64,000 nucleotides of DNA from Dyella_B sp035690825 (GCF_051954575.1 NZ_JBQCHP010000048.1:1-64000), one strand, 5' to 3'; shown: positions 27,345-36,979, numbered from the stretch's first letter. Made by a program: numbers and translations. Notes: generated by a model from the letters alone, not told the origin.

Positions 27345-28490
27345 TTACGCTTCAACGCGCCGCCAAGGGCCTACCGCTACCGGAAAGCTCGCGTGTGGCG
27401 GATGCACCGTCGCATGCGCCAACACGCGGCCTTCCCGATCGGTGGCGAACACCGACAGCGCCTGGAAATGAATACCGATGGCATCGTCCACCGGTGCATT
27501 GTGGCGCGCCCAATCGCGTTCGCTCCATTCCGCTTCGATCGGCTCGTCCATATTGCCCACGCGCAAGCTGGCGCGCACGGTGCCGGCCACGTGACGCAGG
27601 CTGAGCAGCTGCGCGTTCAGGCCGTCGGCGGGCAGCGAGGCCAGCACGATGTCTTCGGGACGCACATGCACGGTGATTTCGTGCGCGCCCTCCGCCGGAA
27701 AATTCTCGATGCGCCAGGTGTGGCCGAACAGATGCAACTGCTGCTCCCTCACCACGCCGGGCAAGGCCTGGCCGCGCGCGATGAAGCGCGATGCGAACGG
27801 CGTCGCCGGCTGGCGGTAGATCTGTTCCGGCGTGCCGATCTGTTCGATGCGGCCGCGATTCATCAGCACCACGCGATCGGCCATTTCCAGCGCCTCATCC
27901 TGATCGTGCGTGATGAACAAGGTGGTGATGCCCAGCGAATGATGGAACTCGCGCAGCCAGCCGCGCAGATTCACGCGCACTTGTGCATCGAGTGCGCCGA
28001 ACGGTTCGTCCAGCAGCAGCAGGCGCGGCTCGATCGCCAGCGCACGCGCCAGCGCGACACGCTGGCGCTGGCCGCCGGAAAGCTGCGCTGGATAGCGCTG
28101 CGCGAAACCTTCCAGCTCGACCTTGCGCAGCAGGTTCTCCACGCTCGCCTTGATCGCCGAAGCCCGCGGCCGCTGGCGCCAGGGACGCACGCGCAAGCCG
28201 AAGGCTACGTTCTGCGCCACCGTCATGTGCGGAAACAGCGCATAGTGCTGGAACACCAGGCCGACGCCGCGGCGCCTGGCGTCCAGCGCCAGCAGATCCT
28301 GGCCATCGCGCAGCACGCTGCCCGCGTCCGGCTGGTCGAGCCCGGCGAGGATGCGCAGCAGGCTGGTTTTTCCCGAACCCGACGGGCCGAGCACGGCAAC
28401 GAATTCACCGTCGCCGATGCTCAGGCTGACGTCGTCCAGGGCGGCGAAATTGCCGAACTGGCGACGCAAGCGGGAAATCTCGATACCCAT
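27345..28490 (-). CDS. cysA: Sulfate/thiosulfate ABC transporter ATP-binding protein
   Basis: A 381-residue ATPase that powers sulfate import with CysT and CysW. Walker A GPSGSGKT near residue 35, signature LSGGQRQR near 137 and Walker B LLLLDEPFGALD near 155 are intact, followed by the TOBE-like regulatory end (VRPEDIVLA). AGAAGG precedes the start. Last gene of sbp-cysT-cysW-cysA. It ends only 15 bases from the REP-like repeat, which may act as its 3' stabiliser or terminator. Confidence 0.95.
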   Translation of the reverse strand: MGIEISRLRRQFGNFAALDDVSLSIGDGEFVAVLGPSGSGKTSLLRILAGLDQPDAGSVLRDGQDLLALDARRRGVGLVFQHYALFPHMTVAQNVAFGLRVRPWRQRPRASAIKASVENLLRKVELEGFAQRYPAQLSGGQRQRVALARALAIEPRLLLLDEPFGALDAQVRVNLRGWLREFHHSLGITTLFITHDQDEALEMADRVVLMNRGRIEQIGTPEQIYRQPATPFASRFIARGQALPGVVREQQLHLFGHTWRIENFPAEGAHEITVHVRPEDIVLASLPADGLNAQLLSLRHVAGTVRASLRVGNMDEPIEAEWSERDWARHNAPVDDAIGIHFQALSVFATDREGRVLAHATVHPPHASFPVAVGPWRRVEA

Positions 28491-28505
28491 GGTGCCTTCT
28501 ATCCC

Positions 28506-29354
28506 TCAATGCAGCTGGTCGCCATGCCGCCATTCCACGAAACGCTTGATGCCAAGCGTGAGGACAGTAAGCAAGGCGAGCAGTGAAGCCGCTGCAAAGG
28601 CAGCGGAAAAATTTTCTTGGTACAGCTGGTCCACCTGCAGCGGCAGCGTATTGGTGATGCCGCGCAGGTGGCCCGACACTACGTAGACCGCGCCGAACTC
28701 GCCCATGGCGCGCGCATTGCATAACAGCACGCCGTACAACAGCGCCCAGCGCACGCGCGGCAGGGTGACGCGGAAAAAGATCTGCCAGCCGTTGGCGCCC
28801 AGCGTCAGCGCCGCTTCTTCCTGTTCCGAGCCTTGCGCCTGCATCAGCGGAATCAGTTCGCGCGCCACGAACGGCAGGGTCACCAGCACGGTCGCCAGTA
28901 CCAGGCCGGGCAAGGCGAAAATCACCTGCAGGTTATGCGTTTGCAGCCACTCCCCCAGCCAGCCGTCCTTGCCGTAGATCAGGATCAGCATCATTCCGCA
29001 TACCACCGGCGAGATCGAAAACGGCAGATCGATCAGGGCGGCGAGCAAGGCCTTGCCGCGAAATTCGAAATGCGTCATCGACCATGCGGCGGCGAGGCCG
29101 AAGACCAGGTTCAACGGCACGGCGATGGCGGCGACCGTCAAGGTGAGGCGCACGGCGGCGACGGTATCGGGCTGGCGGATCGCATTGAGATAGAACGCCA
29201 GGCCTTGCCGGAACGCCTCCGCGAAGATCGCCAGCAACGGCAACACCAGCAACCAGCCGAGCACGGCCAGCGCCGCGAGCACGAGCACGATGCGCGCCAC
29301 ACGCGTGGCCCCGCTCGGCCGGCCGATCGACACCACGGCAGCGACGGCGGCCAT
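28506..29354 (-). CDS. cysW: Sulfate ABC transporter permease CysW
   Basis: A 282-residue inner-membrane permease with six hydrophobic segments and the binding-protein-dependent loop EEAALTLGANGWQIFFRVTLP near residue 180 (the EAA motif that contacts CysA). Its ATG overlaps the cysT stop by one base (TGATG), so translation is coupled. Together with CysT it forms the membrane channel for sulfate. Confidence 0.94.
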   Translation of the reverse strand: MAAVAAVVSIGRPSGATRVARIVLVLAALAVLGWLLVLPLLAIFAEAFRQGLAFYLNAIRQPDTVAAVRLTLTVAAIAVPLNLVFGLAAAWSMTHFEFRGKALLAALIDLPFSISPVVCGMMLILIYGKDGWLGEWLQTHNLQVIFALPGLVLATVLVTLPFVARELIPLMQAQGSEQEEAALTLGANGWQIFFRVTLPRVRWALLYGVLLCNARAMGEFGAVYVVSGHLRGITNTLPLQVDQLYQENFSAAFAAASLLALLTVLTLGIKRFVEWRHGDQLH

Positions 29355-30178
29355 CAGCGCACCACCGCCCAGCGGCGCGTCCAGCGATTGAGCCAGGCCA
29401 TCGCGATCAGCAACAGCAGCGACGCGGCCAGCATCACCGCGCCCAACGCGGCGGCGCCGCGATAGTCGTATTGCGAATCGATCTTCTGCACGATCAGGTA
29501 AGGCGCGATCTCGGTATGGAACAGGCGATTGCCGGCGATGAAGATCACCGAACCGTATTCGCCGATCGCCCGCGCCAGCGCCAGCGCATATCCGGTAAGC
29601 AGCGTCGGCAGCAGCAACGGCAGCACCACGCGGAAGAAGCGCTGCACCGAGGAGGCGCCGAGTGTATAGGCCGCTTCCTCCAGATCGCTTTCCATGCTTT
29701 CCAGCACCGGTTGCAACGTGCGCACCACGAATGGCAACCCGACGAACACCATCGCGAGCAACACGCCCAGCCGCGTGTACGCCACTTCGATGCCGAGCGG
29801 CGCGAGGCGACTGCCGACCCATCCGTTCGGCGCATACAACGCGGTCAGCGCGATGCCAGCCACCGCGGTGGGCAACGCAAACGGCAGGTCGACCAGCGCA
29901 TCACATACGCGACGGAAAGCGAAGCGATACCGCACCAATACCCATGCCACCAGCAGACCGAGCAAGGCGTCGATGGTGGCGGCAAGCAGCGCGGCCCCGA
30001 AACTCAGTTTCAACGAGGCCAGCACGCGGGGCGTGCCGATCTGCGCCCACCAGCCCGCCGGACCAAGCTCGCCCGCCGTCCACAACAACGCCGCCAGCGG
30101 CAGCAGCACGCAACTGCCGAGCATCGCCAGCGTATAGCCGGTGCTCAAGCGGAAGCCTGGCAGTACATGGCGCGCCAT
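29354..30178 (-). CDS. cysT: Sulfate ABC transporter permease CysT
   Basis: A 274-residue inner-membrane permease, six hydrophobic segments, EAA loop EEAAYTLGASSVQRFFRVVLP near residue 170. Partner of CysW. It starts 5 bases after the substrate-binding protein gene ends, so it belongs to the same operon. Confidence 0.94.
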   Translation of the reverse strand: MARHVLPGFRLSTGYTLAMLGSCVLLPLAALLWTAGELGPAGWWAQIGTPRVLASLKLSFGAALLAATIDALLGLLVAWVLVRYRFAFRRVCDALVDLPFALPTAVAGIALTALYAPNGWVGSRLAPLGIEVAYTRLGVLLAMVFVGLPFVVRTLQPVLESMESDLEEAAYTLGASSVQRFFRVVLPLLLPTLLTGYALALARAIGEYGSVIFIAGNRLFHTEIAPYLIVQKIDSQYDYRGAAALGAVMLAASLLLLIAMAWLNRWTRRWAVVR

Positions 30179-30183
30179 GATCG

Positions 30184-31185
30184 TCAGTGTGCTCCTTCGG
30201 TGATGCGATCGAACACGCCGCCGTCGGCGAAATACGTCTTCTGTGCCTTGCGCCAGTCACCGAACTGCTCGCCGATGGTGAAGGTCTTCACCGCCGGAAA
30301 TTGCGCCGCGTATTTTGCGGCCACCGAAGCCAGGCGCGGACGGAAGAAATGCTTGGCGGCGATCTCCTGTCCTTCCGGGCTGTATAGATACTGCAGGAAC
30401 GCCTCCGCGATCTTCTGCGTGCCGCGCTTGGCCACCACCGCATCAACCACCGCCACCGGCGGTTCGGCCAGGATGGTGGTGGACGGCACGATGATCTCGT
30501 AGTTGTCCTTGCCGAATTCCTTCTGCGTCATCAAGGCCTCGCTTTCCCACGCGACCAGCACGTCGCCGATGCCGCGCTGCACGAAGGTGTTGGTGGCACC
30601 GCGCGCACCGGTGTCGAGTACCGGCACATTCCTGTAGAGCGCGGTCACGTATTCGCGCGCCTTGTCCTCACTGCCGCCCGGCTGACGCATCGCCCAGCCC
30701 CACGCGGCGAGAAAATTCCAGCGCGCGCCACCGGAGGTCTTCGGGTTGGGCGTGACCACCTTGACGTCGGAACGGATCAGGTCGGGCCAGTCATGAATCT
30801 GTTTGGGATTGCCCTTGCGCACCAGGAACACCACGGTGGACGTGTAGGGCGAGCTGTTGTCGGGCAGGCGCGTCTGCCAATTCTTCGCCAGCAGTCCCTT
30901 GTCTGCCAGCACGTCGATGTCATAGGCCAGGGCCAGGGTCACCACGTCCGCCTGCAGACCATCGAGCACGGCGCGCGCCTGCTTGCCGGAACCGCCATTG
31001 GAGGTGGTGACGGCAATGCTCTGCCCACCCTGCTTCGCCCAATACGCCTGGAAGGCGGTGTCGGCGTCCTGGAAATACTCGCGGGTGGGATCGTAGGAAA
31101 CGTTGAGCAGCCTGGTGTCGTTCACCGACGAGCAGCCCGCGCAGAGCGAAACCAGCACTGCCAACAGGAATCCCAGGCGCTTCAT
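30184..31185 (-). CDS. sbp: Sulfate-binding periplasmic protein (Sbp/CysP family)
   Basis: A 333-residue solute-binding protein. The mature part shows the family blocks LLNVSYDPTREYF, SNGGSGKQARAVLDGLQADVV and WNFLAAWGWA. The N-terminus ends in LCAGC, a near-lipobox, so it may be a lipoprotein (the residue at -3 is Cys rather than Leu, so this is uncertain). The start at 31185 has AGGAG 10 bases upstream. First gene of the importer operon; its promoter region carries a copy of the sulfur-gene motif at 31230-31252. Sulfate versus thiosulfate preference is not readable. Confidence 0.94.
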   Translation of the reverse strand: MKRLGFLLAVLVSLCAGCSSVNDTRLLNVSYDPTREYFQDADTAFQAYWAKQGGQSIAVTTSNGGSGKQARAVLDGLQADVVTLALAYDIDVLADKGLLAKNWQTRLPDNSSPYTSTVVFLVRKGNPKQIHDWPDLIRSDVKVVTPNPKTSGGARWNFLAAWGWAMRQPGGSEDKAREYVTALYRNVPVLDTGARGATNTFVQRGIGDVLVAWESEALMTQKEFGKDNYEIIVPSTTILAEPPVAVVDAVVAKRGTQKIAEAFLQYLYSPEGQEIAAKHFFRPRLASVAAKYAAQFPAVKTFTIGEQFGDWRKAQKTYFADGGVFDRITEGAH

Positions 31186-31223
31186 ACGTGACAATCTCCT
31201 CGGGCAGCGTCGCCCACCGTGAA

Positions 31224-31252
31224 CTATAGATTTGGATGGCCGGACGTCCGAA
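31224..31252 (-). promoter_or_regulatory. Sulfur-gene motif, site 1, at the sbp promoter
   Basis: On the plus strand 31230-31252 reads ATTTGGATGGCCGGACGTCC plus GAA; on the minus strand a -10-like TATAGT (31224-31229) follows immediately, so a bound regulator would overlap the promoter. It aligns with sites at 32717-32739 and 42067-42089. The units GGATGGCC and GGACGTCC are 8-bp repeats resembling the met box AGACGTCT. Confidence 0.6.
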
Positions 31253-31321
31253 AGCGCGGATCGTTCTAACCATATGCGCTGTTGCTCCCGCTCCGCGGAG
31301 GGGAGCGCAGGCTGCTGCCCG

Positions 31322-32521
31322 CTAGATGAAGACTTCCGCGCGCAATTCGAAGATATGCGGATCGATCACCAGCCCCTTGCGGTTGCTGAAGGCGCGGATG
31401 TAGTTGGCCTGCAACCGCAGATGCGTGCCCAGGTACCAGTTCGCGCCCGCGGTCCAGTCATGTTCCTTGCCGCCCTGTACGCGCCCGTCGTTCAGATCGA
31501 GCGCGCTGTAGCGGACCGCAAATTCCACCGCCCCCCATGGATGCCCAGGAATCACGTTACTGACATTGCCGTCGTGATACTGGCGTGATTCGCCGGTCAG
31601 CACCCAACTGCCGAACACGTAGTAGCCGGAGATGTCGTAGTTCGGCCGCGGCAGCTCGAAGCGGGTCTGCGCCTGCAGGTATTCGCCCTGCACCGACCAT
31701 GGGCCGTCGATCCACAGCCCTTCCAGGCCGAGGCGGTTGATATGGCTCACGCCGCTCAGCGTGCCGGAGCTGACCAGGGTGACGGCGGTGAGCCCCGCTT
31801 CGGGCGGCGCCTTGAAGCTGGCCGTGGCCGGTTGCTGCACGCCCAGCGCGTTCACCAGGCCATAGGGGCGTTCCTGCGACGCGGCCACGCCCAGGTGCAG
31901 AACATTCTTGTCCTCATGGATCGGCACCCAGGCTGCGCGGGCCGCCACGGTGTGCCCGCGATTCTTGCCGGTGAGGTTCTCGCCGTAATAACCCAGGCTG
32001 GCCAGCCAATGTGTGCGCTGGATCGCCCAATCCAGACCCACGCGGCGGTTTTCGTACACCGCCTGCGAAGGCAACGCCAATTCGATGAAGGTGGTCTGGG
32101 TGGAGGTGGTGACGCCTTCGAAGCTCACCGGCGTCTTGCTCTGGCCGAAGCGCACGGCGCCCAAGTCCTGGCCGAACACCGCCTTGGATTGCAGCCGGGC
32201 GAACACGTCCTGCCACTGCTTGGATTGGAAGTCGTAATACACGGTGGCGTCATAAACGCCGGGCTTTTTGACGTAGAAGCCCAGGTACCTGCGGCGGTTG
32301 GTATGCGAATCCCTGAACTTGCCGTCGTCGTTGGAAAACTCGTTGACGTCGTACTGGTAACGCAGGATCAGCCCGATATCGGTGCCATCGCTGGTTTGCG
32401 CATGGGTGGGCCAGTGATAGAGCCAGTCCGGATCGCCAGCCTGGGCGGCGGCGGAAGCCAGCATGGCAAGCGCGCCCCACGCGGCCAAGGCAAGAAACGG
32501 CTTGGATCGTCGTCGCGGCAT
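31322..32521 (-). CDS. OprO/OprP-family outer membrane porin
   Basis: A 399-residue beta-barrel porin with a signal peptide (LAAWGALAMLASAAAQA). It resembles the OprO/OprP phosphate-selective group: LRYQYDVNEF near the front, VRFGQSKTPVSFEGVTTST (the loop-proximal block), and a long series of amphipathic strands to the C-terminal ELRAEVFI. It lies 136 bases upstream of sbp in the same direction and back to back with cysJ. No phosphate genes are close, so an anion porin serving sulfate uptake is the more economical reading; that is inference. GGGAG precedes the start. Confidence 0.87.
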   Translation of the reverse strand: MPRRRSKPFLALAAWGALAMLASAAAQAGDPDWLYHWPTHAQTSDGTDIGLILRYQYDVNEFSNDDGKFRDSHTNRRRYLGFYVKKPGVYDATVYYDFQSKQWQDVFARLQSKAVFGQDLGAVRFGQSKTPVSFEGVTTSTQTTFIELALPSQAVYENRRVGLDWAIQRTHWLASLGYYGENLTGKNRGHTVAARAAWVPIHEDKNVLHLGVAASQERPYGLVNALGVQQPATASFKAPPEAGLTAVTLVSSGTLSGVSHINRLGLEGLWIDGPWSVQGEYLQAQTRFELPRPNYDISGYYVFGSWVLTGESRQYHDGNVSNVIPGHPWGAVEFAVRYSALDLNDGRVQGGKEHDWTAGANWYLGTHLRLQANYIRAFSNRKGLVIDPHIFELRAEVFI

Positions 32522-32716
32522 GGAACACTCCCGCGCCGTGGGCGGCGCCTGTGAAAGATGGATGAAAAACCCCTGGTGCGCACCTGCGGGGGAATGGCGC
32601 ATCCGGGTTCCATGCTGCCTGCGCGCTTTTGTCCGGTGGAAAGGAGGGAATGGCATGGGGTTATGCCGCCCCATCATTTCTTGGCCAAAACACGAAGTCC
32701 TAACATCCTTCCACCG

Positions 32717-32739
32717 ATTTGGACGTCTAAACGTCCAGG
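32717..32739 (+). promoter_or_regulatory. Sulfur-gene motif, site 2, upstream of cysJ
   Basis: ATTTGGACGTCTAAACGTCC plus AGG; the core GGACGT-CTAA-ACGTCC is an inverted repeat and also two 8-bp units (GGACGTCT, AAACGTCC). It ends 10 bases before the cysJ start codon, covering the ribosome-binding AGGA, which favours a repressor-type role or control over the porin promoter on the other side. Confidence 0.65.
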
Positions 32740-32749
32740 ACCTCAAACG

Positions 32750-34546
32750 ATGACCGCCGCCACACTATCGCCTTTGCCCGAAGACAAGCAACCGCTGGTT
32801 GCGCGTCTGATCGACGGGCTGGAAGCGCCGGCGTTGCTGTGGCTTTCCGGCTATCTCGCGGGTGTTGCAGGCCAGCGCCAGCTTCCCGGCAAAAGCGCAG
32901 CAGTCGAGCCTTCACCTGCCAACGACACGCAAGCCCGCCTCACCGTGCTCTACGGCAGCCAGACTGGCAACGCCAAGCGGCTGGCCGAAGACCTCGGGCG
33001 CCGCGCCTCCGCCGCCGGCCTGGCCGTGCGCGTGGTGCGTGCGGATGCCTACGCCACGCGCGAGCTGAAGCAGGAACGCCTGCTCTATGTCGTCGTCAGC
33101 ACCCAAGGCGACGCGGAACCGCCGGACGATTCGCGCGCCCTGGTCGAATTCCTCGCCAGCGCCCGCGCACCGAAGCTGGAAGCCTTGCGCTACGCCGTGC
33201 TGGGCCTGGGCGATTCCAGCTACCCGAACTTCTGCGCGATCGGTCGCCAACTGGACGAGCGCCTCGCTGCGCTTGGCGCACAGCGCCTGCTTCCGGCAGG
33301 CGAAGCGGACGTCGACCTGGAAACCGTCGCGCAACCCTGGCTCGAACACGCCCTGCAGCAGGCGCGCGAGCAACTGAAAACCTCCGCACCGCTGGCCAAG
33401 GTCACCACCTTGCGCACCGCGCGCAGCGCGCCGGCGTGGCATCGCGAGCAGCCGTTCCAGGCGCCGCTGCTGCTCAACCAGCGCGTTACCGGCCGCGACA
33501 GCGATCGCGACGTACGTCACCTGGAACTGTCGCTGGAAGGTTCCGGCCTGCGCTATGCACCGGGCGATGCGCTGGGCGTGTGGCCGACGCAGTCGCCGGC
33601 GCTGGTGGATGCGGTGCTGGCCAGCTTGCGCCTGGATGGCGACAACCTCGTTCGCGTCGGCGACGAGGAACACACTCTGCGCACATGGCTGGCGGAGCAT
33701 CGCGAACTGACGCAACTCACGCGCCCGTTCGTGGCGGCGCATGCCGAGCGCAGCGGCGATACGCAGCTGCGCGAACTGCTGTTGCCGACCTCGCGCGATG
33801 CACTGGCCGCGTTGTTCTCGCAATGGCAGGTGCTCGATCTCTTGCATCGCCATCCGGCGGAATGGACGGCGGAAACCTTGGTCGCGGCGCTGCGCCCGCT
33901 GGCGCCGCGCTTGTATTCCATCGCCTCCGCACAATCGGTAGTGGGCGATGAAGTGCATCTCACCGTAAGCCACGTCGACTATGCGTTCGACGGCCAGGCA
34001 CGTTGGGGCGCAGCCAGTCGTTATCTGGCGCAACGCGCCGAAGGCGAAAACGTGCCGGTCTTCATCGAGGCCAATGAACGCTTCCACCTGCCCGCCGACG
34101 ATCGCGACATCATCATGATCGGCGCGGGCACCGGCGTCGCGCCGTATCGCGCGTTCGTGCAGGAGCGCGCCGAACGCGGCGCTGCTGGCCGCAATTGGCT
34201 GGTGTTCGGCAATCCACATTTCTATTCCGACTTTCTCTATCAGGTGGAATGGCAGCAGGCGCTCAAGCGCGGACAACTGCATCGGCTGGATCTCGCCTTC
34301 TCGCGCGACCAGGCGGAAAAGCGCTACGTGCAGCATCGCCTGCTCGAGCAAGGCCGCCGCCTGTACGAATGGCTGGAGAACGGCGCGCACCTGTACGTGT
34401 GCGGCGATGCCAACCGCATGGCCAAGGACGTGCACAAGGCGCTGGCCGCGATCGTCGCCGAGCACGGCGCGCGTTCGAGCGAAGACGCCGAAGCCTGGCT
34501 GAGCCAGTTGATTCAGCAGGGCCGTTACGCCCGCGACGTGTATTGA
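32750..34546 (+). CDS. cysJ: Sulfite reductase (NADPH) flavoprotein, alpha subunit
   Basis: A 598-residue diflavin reductase that passes electrons from NADPH through FAD and FMN to CysI. The FMN flavodoxin domain shows LYGSQTGNAKRLAEDL near residue 67; then the FAD domain with RLYSIASAQ near 385 and the NADPH domain with MIGAGTGVAPYRAF near 455, ending in the conserved RYARDVY. The start has AGGA 10 bases upstream. First gene of cysJ-cysI-cysH. Confidence 0.96.
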   Translation: MTAATLSPLPEDKQPLVARLIDGLEAPALLWLSGYLAGVAGQRQLPGKSAAVEPSPANDTQARLTVLYGSQTGNAKRLAEDLGRRASAAGLAVRVVRADAYATRELKQERLLYVVVSTQGDAEPPDDSRALVEFLASARAPKLEALRYAVLGLGDSSYPNFCAIGRQLDERLAALGAQRLLPAGEADVDLETVAQPWLEHALQQAREQLKTSAPLAKVTTLRTARSAPAWHREQPFQAPLLLNQRVTGRDSDRDVRHLELSLEGSGLRYAPGDALGVWPTQSPALVDAVLASLRLDGDNLVRVGDEEHTLRTWLAEHRELTQLTRPFVAAHAERSGDTQLRELLLPTSRDALAALFSQWQVLDLLHRHPAEWTAETLVAALRPLAPRLYSIASAQSVVGDEVHLTVSHVDYAFDGQARWGAASRYLAQRAEGENVPVFIEANERFHLPADDRDIIMIGAGTGVAPYRAFVQERAERGAAGRNWLVFGNPHFYSDFLYQVEWQQALKRGQLHRLDLAFSRDQAEKRYVQHRLLEQGRRLYEWLENGAHLYVCGDANRMAKDVHKALAAIVAEHGARSSEDAEAWLSQLIQQGRYARDVY

Positions 34547-34554
34547 GGTGGGTG

Positions 34555-36255
34555 ATGACTGACGCGGCGGCCCTTTCCGAACTCGAGCGCATCAAGGCGA
34601 ACAGCCGCTTCCTGCGCGGCACGCTGGTCGAAAGCCTGGCCGATCCGGTCACCGGCGCGATCAGCGAAGACGACAACAAGCTCTTGAAGTTTCATGGCAG
34701 CTACCAGCAGGACGATCGCGACCTGCGCGAGGAACGCCGCAAGCAAAAACTGGAGCCGGCGTATCAATTCATGGTGCGCGCGCGCCTGGCCGGCGGTGTG
34801 CTCAGCCCCGCGCAGTGGCTGTCGTTCGATCATATCGCGCGCACCTGGGCCAATCACACTCTGCGCATCACCACGCGTCAGACGTTTCAGCTGCATGGCA
34901 TTCTCAAGCGCGACCTGAAGCGTTCGATCGCCGCGATGAACAACGTGCTGGTCAGCACCGTCGCGGCCTGCGGCGACGTCAACCGCAACGTGGTCGCCAG
35001 TGCGAACCCGGTCGCCTCGCCTGCACATCGATTGGCATACCGCTGGGCGGAACGCCTGTCCGATCACCTGAAGCCGAAGACGCGCGCCTATCACGAGATC
35101 TGGCTGGACGAACAACTGGTCGCCGGCGGCGAGGAAGAAAGCGAGCCGCTATACGGCCCCACCTATCTGCCGCGCAAGTTCAAGATCGGCATTGCGGTGC
35201 CGCCGACCAACGACGTGGACGTGTTCGCGCAGGATCTTGGCCTGATCGCGATCATCGAGCACGGCGAACTGCTCGGCTTCAACGTGGCGGTCGGCGGCGG
35301 CATGGGCGCGAGCCACGGCGATGCCAGCACGTATCCGCGGCTGGCCAGCGTGATCGGCTTCGTCGAACCGGAACAACTGCTGCGCACCGCCGAAGGCGTG
35401 ATCGAAGTGCAGCGCGACCATGGCGATCGCCAGGAGCGCAAGCATGCGCGCCTGAAGTACACCATCGATCGCATGGGCGTGGCTGCCTTCAAGGCCGAAC
35501 TGGAGCGCCGCATCGGTTTCGCGCTGCAGCCTTCGCGCGCGTACCGCTTCGAGCACAACGGCGACCGCTACGGTTGGACCGAGGGCGACGACGGGCGCTG
35601 GCATCTTACGCTGCAGATCGAATCGGGCCGCCTCGCCGATCTTCCCGGACAACCGCATCTGAGCGGCCTGCGCGCGATTGCCGAGGAACACCAGGGCGAT
35701 TTCCGCCTCACCTGCAATCAGAACCTGATCATCGCCAACGTGCCGGCGTCGCAACGCATACGCATCAATGCGCTGGTCGCCGAATACAAGCTCGATGGCT
35801 ATCGTCGGCTCAGCGGCATCCGTCAGCATGCGGTGGCGTGCGTGGCGCTACCCACCTGCGGCCTGGCCATGGCCGAAAGCGAACGCTACCTGCCGCAGCT
35901 GCTGCCGAAGCTGGAAGCCTCGCTCGAACGGCATGGCCTGCTCGACGAGCCGATCGTGCTGCGCCTGTCCGGATGCCCGAACGGCTGCTCGCGTCCGTAC
36001 CTGGGCGAGATCGCCCTAGTCGGTCGCGCCATCGGTCGTTACGACCTGCGCGTCGGCGCCGACTTTGCCGGACAACGCCTCAATCGCGTGCTGCGCGAAA
36101 ACATCGACGAGAGCGAGATCCTCGCCGAACTGGATGCACTGTTTGCGCGCTACGCCGCCGAGCGCCGCGAACAGGAACGTTTCGGCGACTTCCTCGTGCG
36201 CAGCGGCGTGTTGCCGACCGCGCGCCATCCGATCGATGCAGAGGTTTTTGCATGA
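34555..36255 (+). CDS. cysI: Sulfite reductase hemoprotein, beta subunit
   Basis: A 566-residue enzyme reducing sulfite to sulfide by six electrons, with siroheme and a 4Fe-4S cluster. The cluster cysteines are visible as C-x5-C (ACVALPTCGLAMAE, around residues 428-434) and C-x3-C (SGCPNGCSRPYLGE, around 474-478). RITTRQTFQLHG and GGGMGASHGD are family blocks. GAGGTGGG precedes the start, 8 bases after cysJ ends. It overlaps cysH by 4 bases. Confidence 0.96.
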   Translation: MTDAAALSELERIKANSRFLRGTLVESLADPVTGAISEDDNKLLKFHGSYQQDDRDLREERRKQKLEPAYQFMVRARLAGGVLSPAQWLSFDHIARTWANHTLRITTRQTFQLHGILKRDLKRSIAAMNNVLVSTVAACGDVNRNVVASANPVASPAHRLAYRWAERLSDHLKPKTRAYHEIWLDEQLVAGGEEESEPLYGPTYLPRKFKIGIAVPPTNDVDVFAQDLGLIAIIEHGELLGFNVAVGGGMGASHGDASTYPRLASVIGFVEPEQLLRTAEGVIEVQRDHGDRQERKHARLKYTIDRMGVAAFKAELERRIGFALQPSRAYRFEHNGDRYGWTEGDDGRWHLTLQIESGRLADLPGQPHLSGLRAIAEEHQGDFRLTCNQNLIIANVPASQRIRINALVAEYKLDGYRRLSGIRQHAVACVALPTCGLAMAESERYLPQLLPKLEASLERHGLLDEPIVLRLSGCPNGCSRPYLGEIALVGRAIGRYDLRVGADFAGQRLNRVLRENIDESEILAELDALFARYAAERREQERFGDFLVRSGVLPTARHPIDAEVFA

Positions 36256-36974
36256 GCCCGCCCACCCCCGACCAGGCCGCTGTCGATGCACGCGCACGCG
36301 ACAAGCTCGAGGCGCGGCTGCTGGCGCTGAGTGCGGAGGAACGGGTCGACTGGGCGCTGGAACACCTGCCCGGCCAGCACGTGCTTTCCTCCAGCTTCGG
36401 TGCGCAGTCGGCGGTCTCGCTGCACCTTTTGACCCAGCGCGTACCGGAAATGCCGGTAGTGGTGGTCGACACCGGGTACCTGTTTCCCGAAACCTACCGC
36501 TTCATCGACGAGCTGACCGAGCGTCTTTCACTCAATCTCCACGTGGTCCGTCCACACTTGTCGCCGGCGTGGCTGCAGGCGCGCTACGGCGAACTGTGGA
36601 ACCAGGGGCGCGAGGGGCTCGATCGCTACAACCGGCTGGCGAAGGTGGAACCGATGCAGCGCGCGCTGGTCGATCTGGGCGCCGGCACCTGGTTCGCGGG
36701 CCTGCGCCGCCAGCAGTCGCTGAGCCGCGCCACGGCGCCGGTGCTGGATTATCGGCAGGGACGCTGGAAGGTGCATCCGATCGTCGACTGGACCGATCGC
36801 GACGTCGGCATGTACCTGCGCCGTTACGACCTGCCTTATCACCCGTTGTGGGACCAAGGCTATGTGTCGATCGGCGATACGCACACCACGCGCCGCTGGG
36901 AACCCGGCATGCGCGAGGAGGACACCCGCTTTTTCGGCATCAAGCGCGAATGCGGATTGCATCTGGATGTATGA
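36252..36974 (+). CDS. cysH: Phosphoadenylyl-sulfate (PAPS) reductase
   Basis: A 240-residue thioredoxin-dependent reductase. LSSSFGAQSAVSLHL near residue 50 is the PP-loop-like site, and KRECGLH near the C-terminus carries the single catalytic cysteine. It lacks the two Cys-Cys pairs of 4Fe-4S APS reductases, so it should use PAPS, which fits the APS kinase domain encoded next door. It is coupled to cysI by an ATGA overlap. Confidence 0.95.
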   Translation: MSPPTPDQAAVDARARDKLEARLLALSAEERVDWALEHLPGQHVLSSSFGAQSAVSLHLLTQRVPEMPVVVVDTGYLFPETYRFIDELTERLSLNLHVVRPHLSPAWLQARYGELWNQGREGLDRYNRLAKVEPMQRALVDLGAGTWFAGLRRQQSLSRATAPVLDYRQGRWKVHPIVDWTDRDVGMYLRRYDLPYHPLWDQGYVSIGDTHTTRRWEPGMREEDTRFFGIKRECGLHLDV

Positions 36975-36979
36975 AGACC

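Noticed and set aside
28506..29822. 438-codon frame that includes CysW
   Set aside because: The first 156 residues are an out-of-frame reading of cysT; CysW starts at 29354 with a TGATG junction.
27345..31185. Molybdate transporter instead of sulfate
   Set aside because: Two separate permease genes (CysT and CysW types) and a Sbp-type binding protein next to cysJIH fit sulfate; molybdate systems have one ModB permease.
32912..34465. 517-codon open frame opposite cysJ
   Set aside because: Antisense of a complete CysJ with no recognisable domain.
34815..36251. Upstream extension of the cysH frame across cysI
   Set aside because: It runs in another frame of cysI; the CysH family begins at 36252, where an ATGA overlap gives a clean start.
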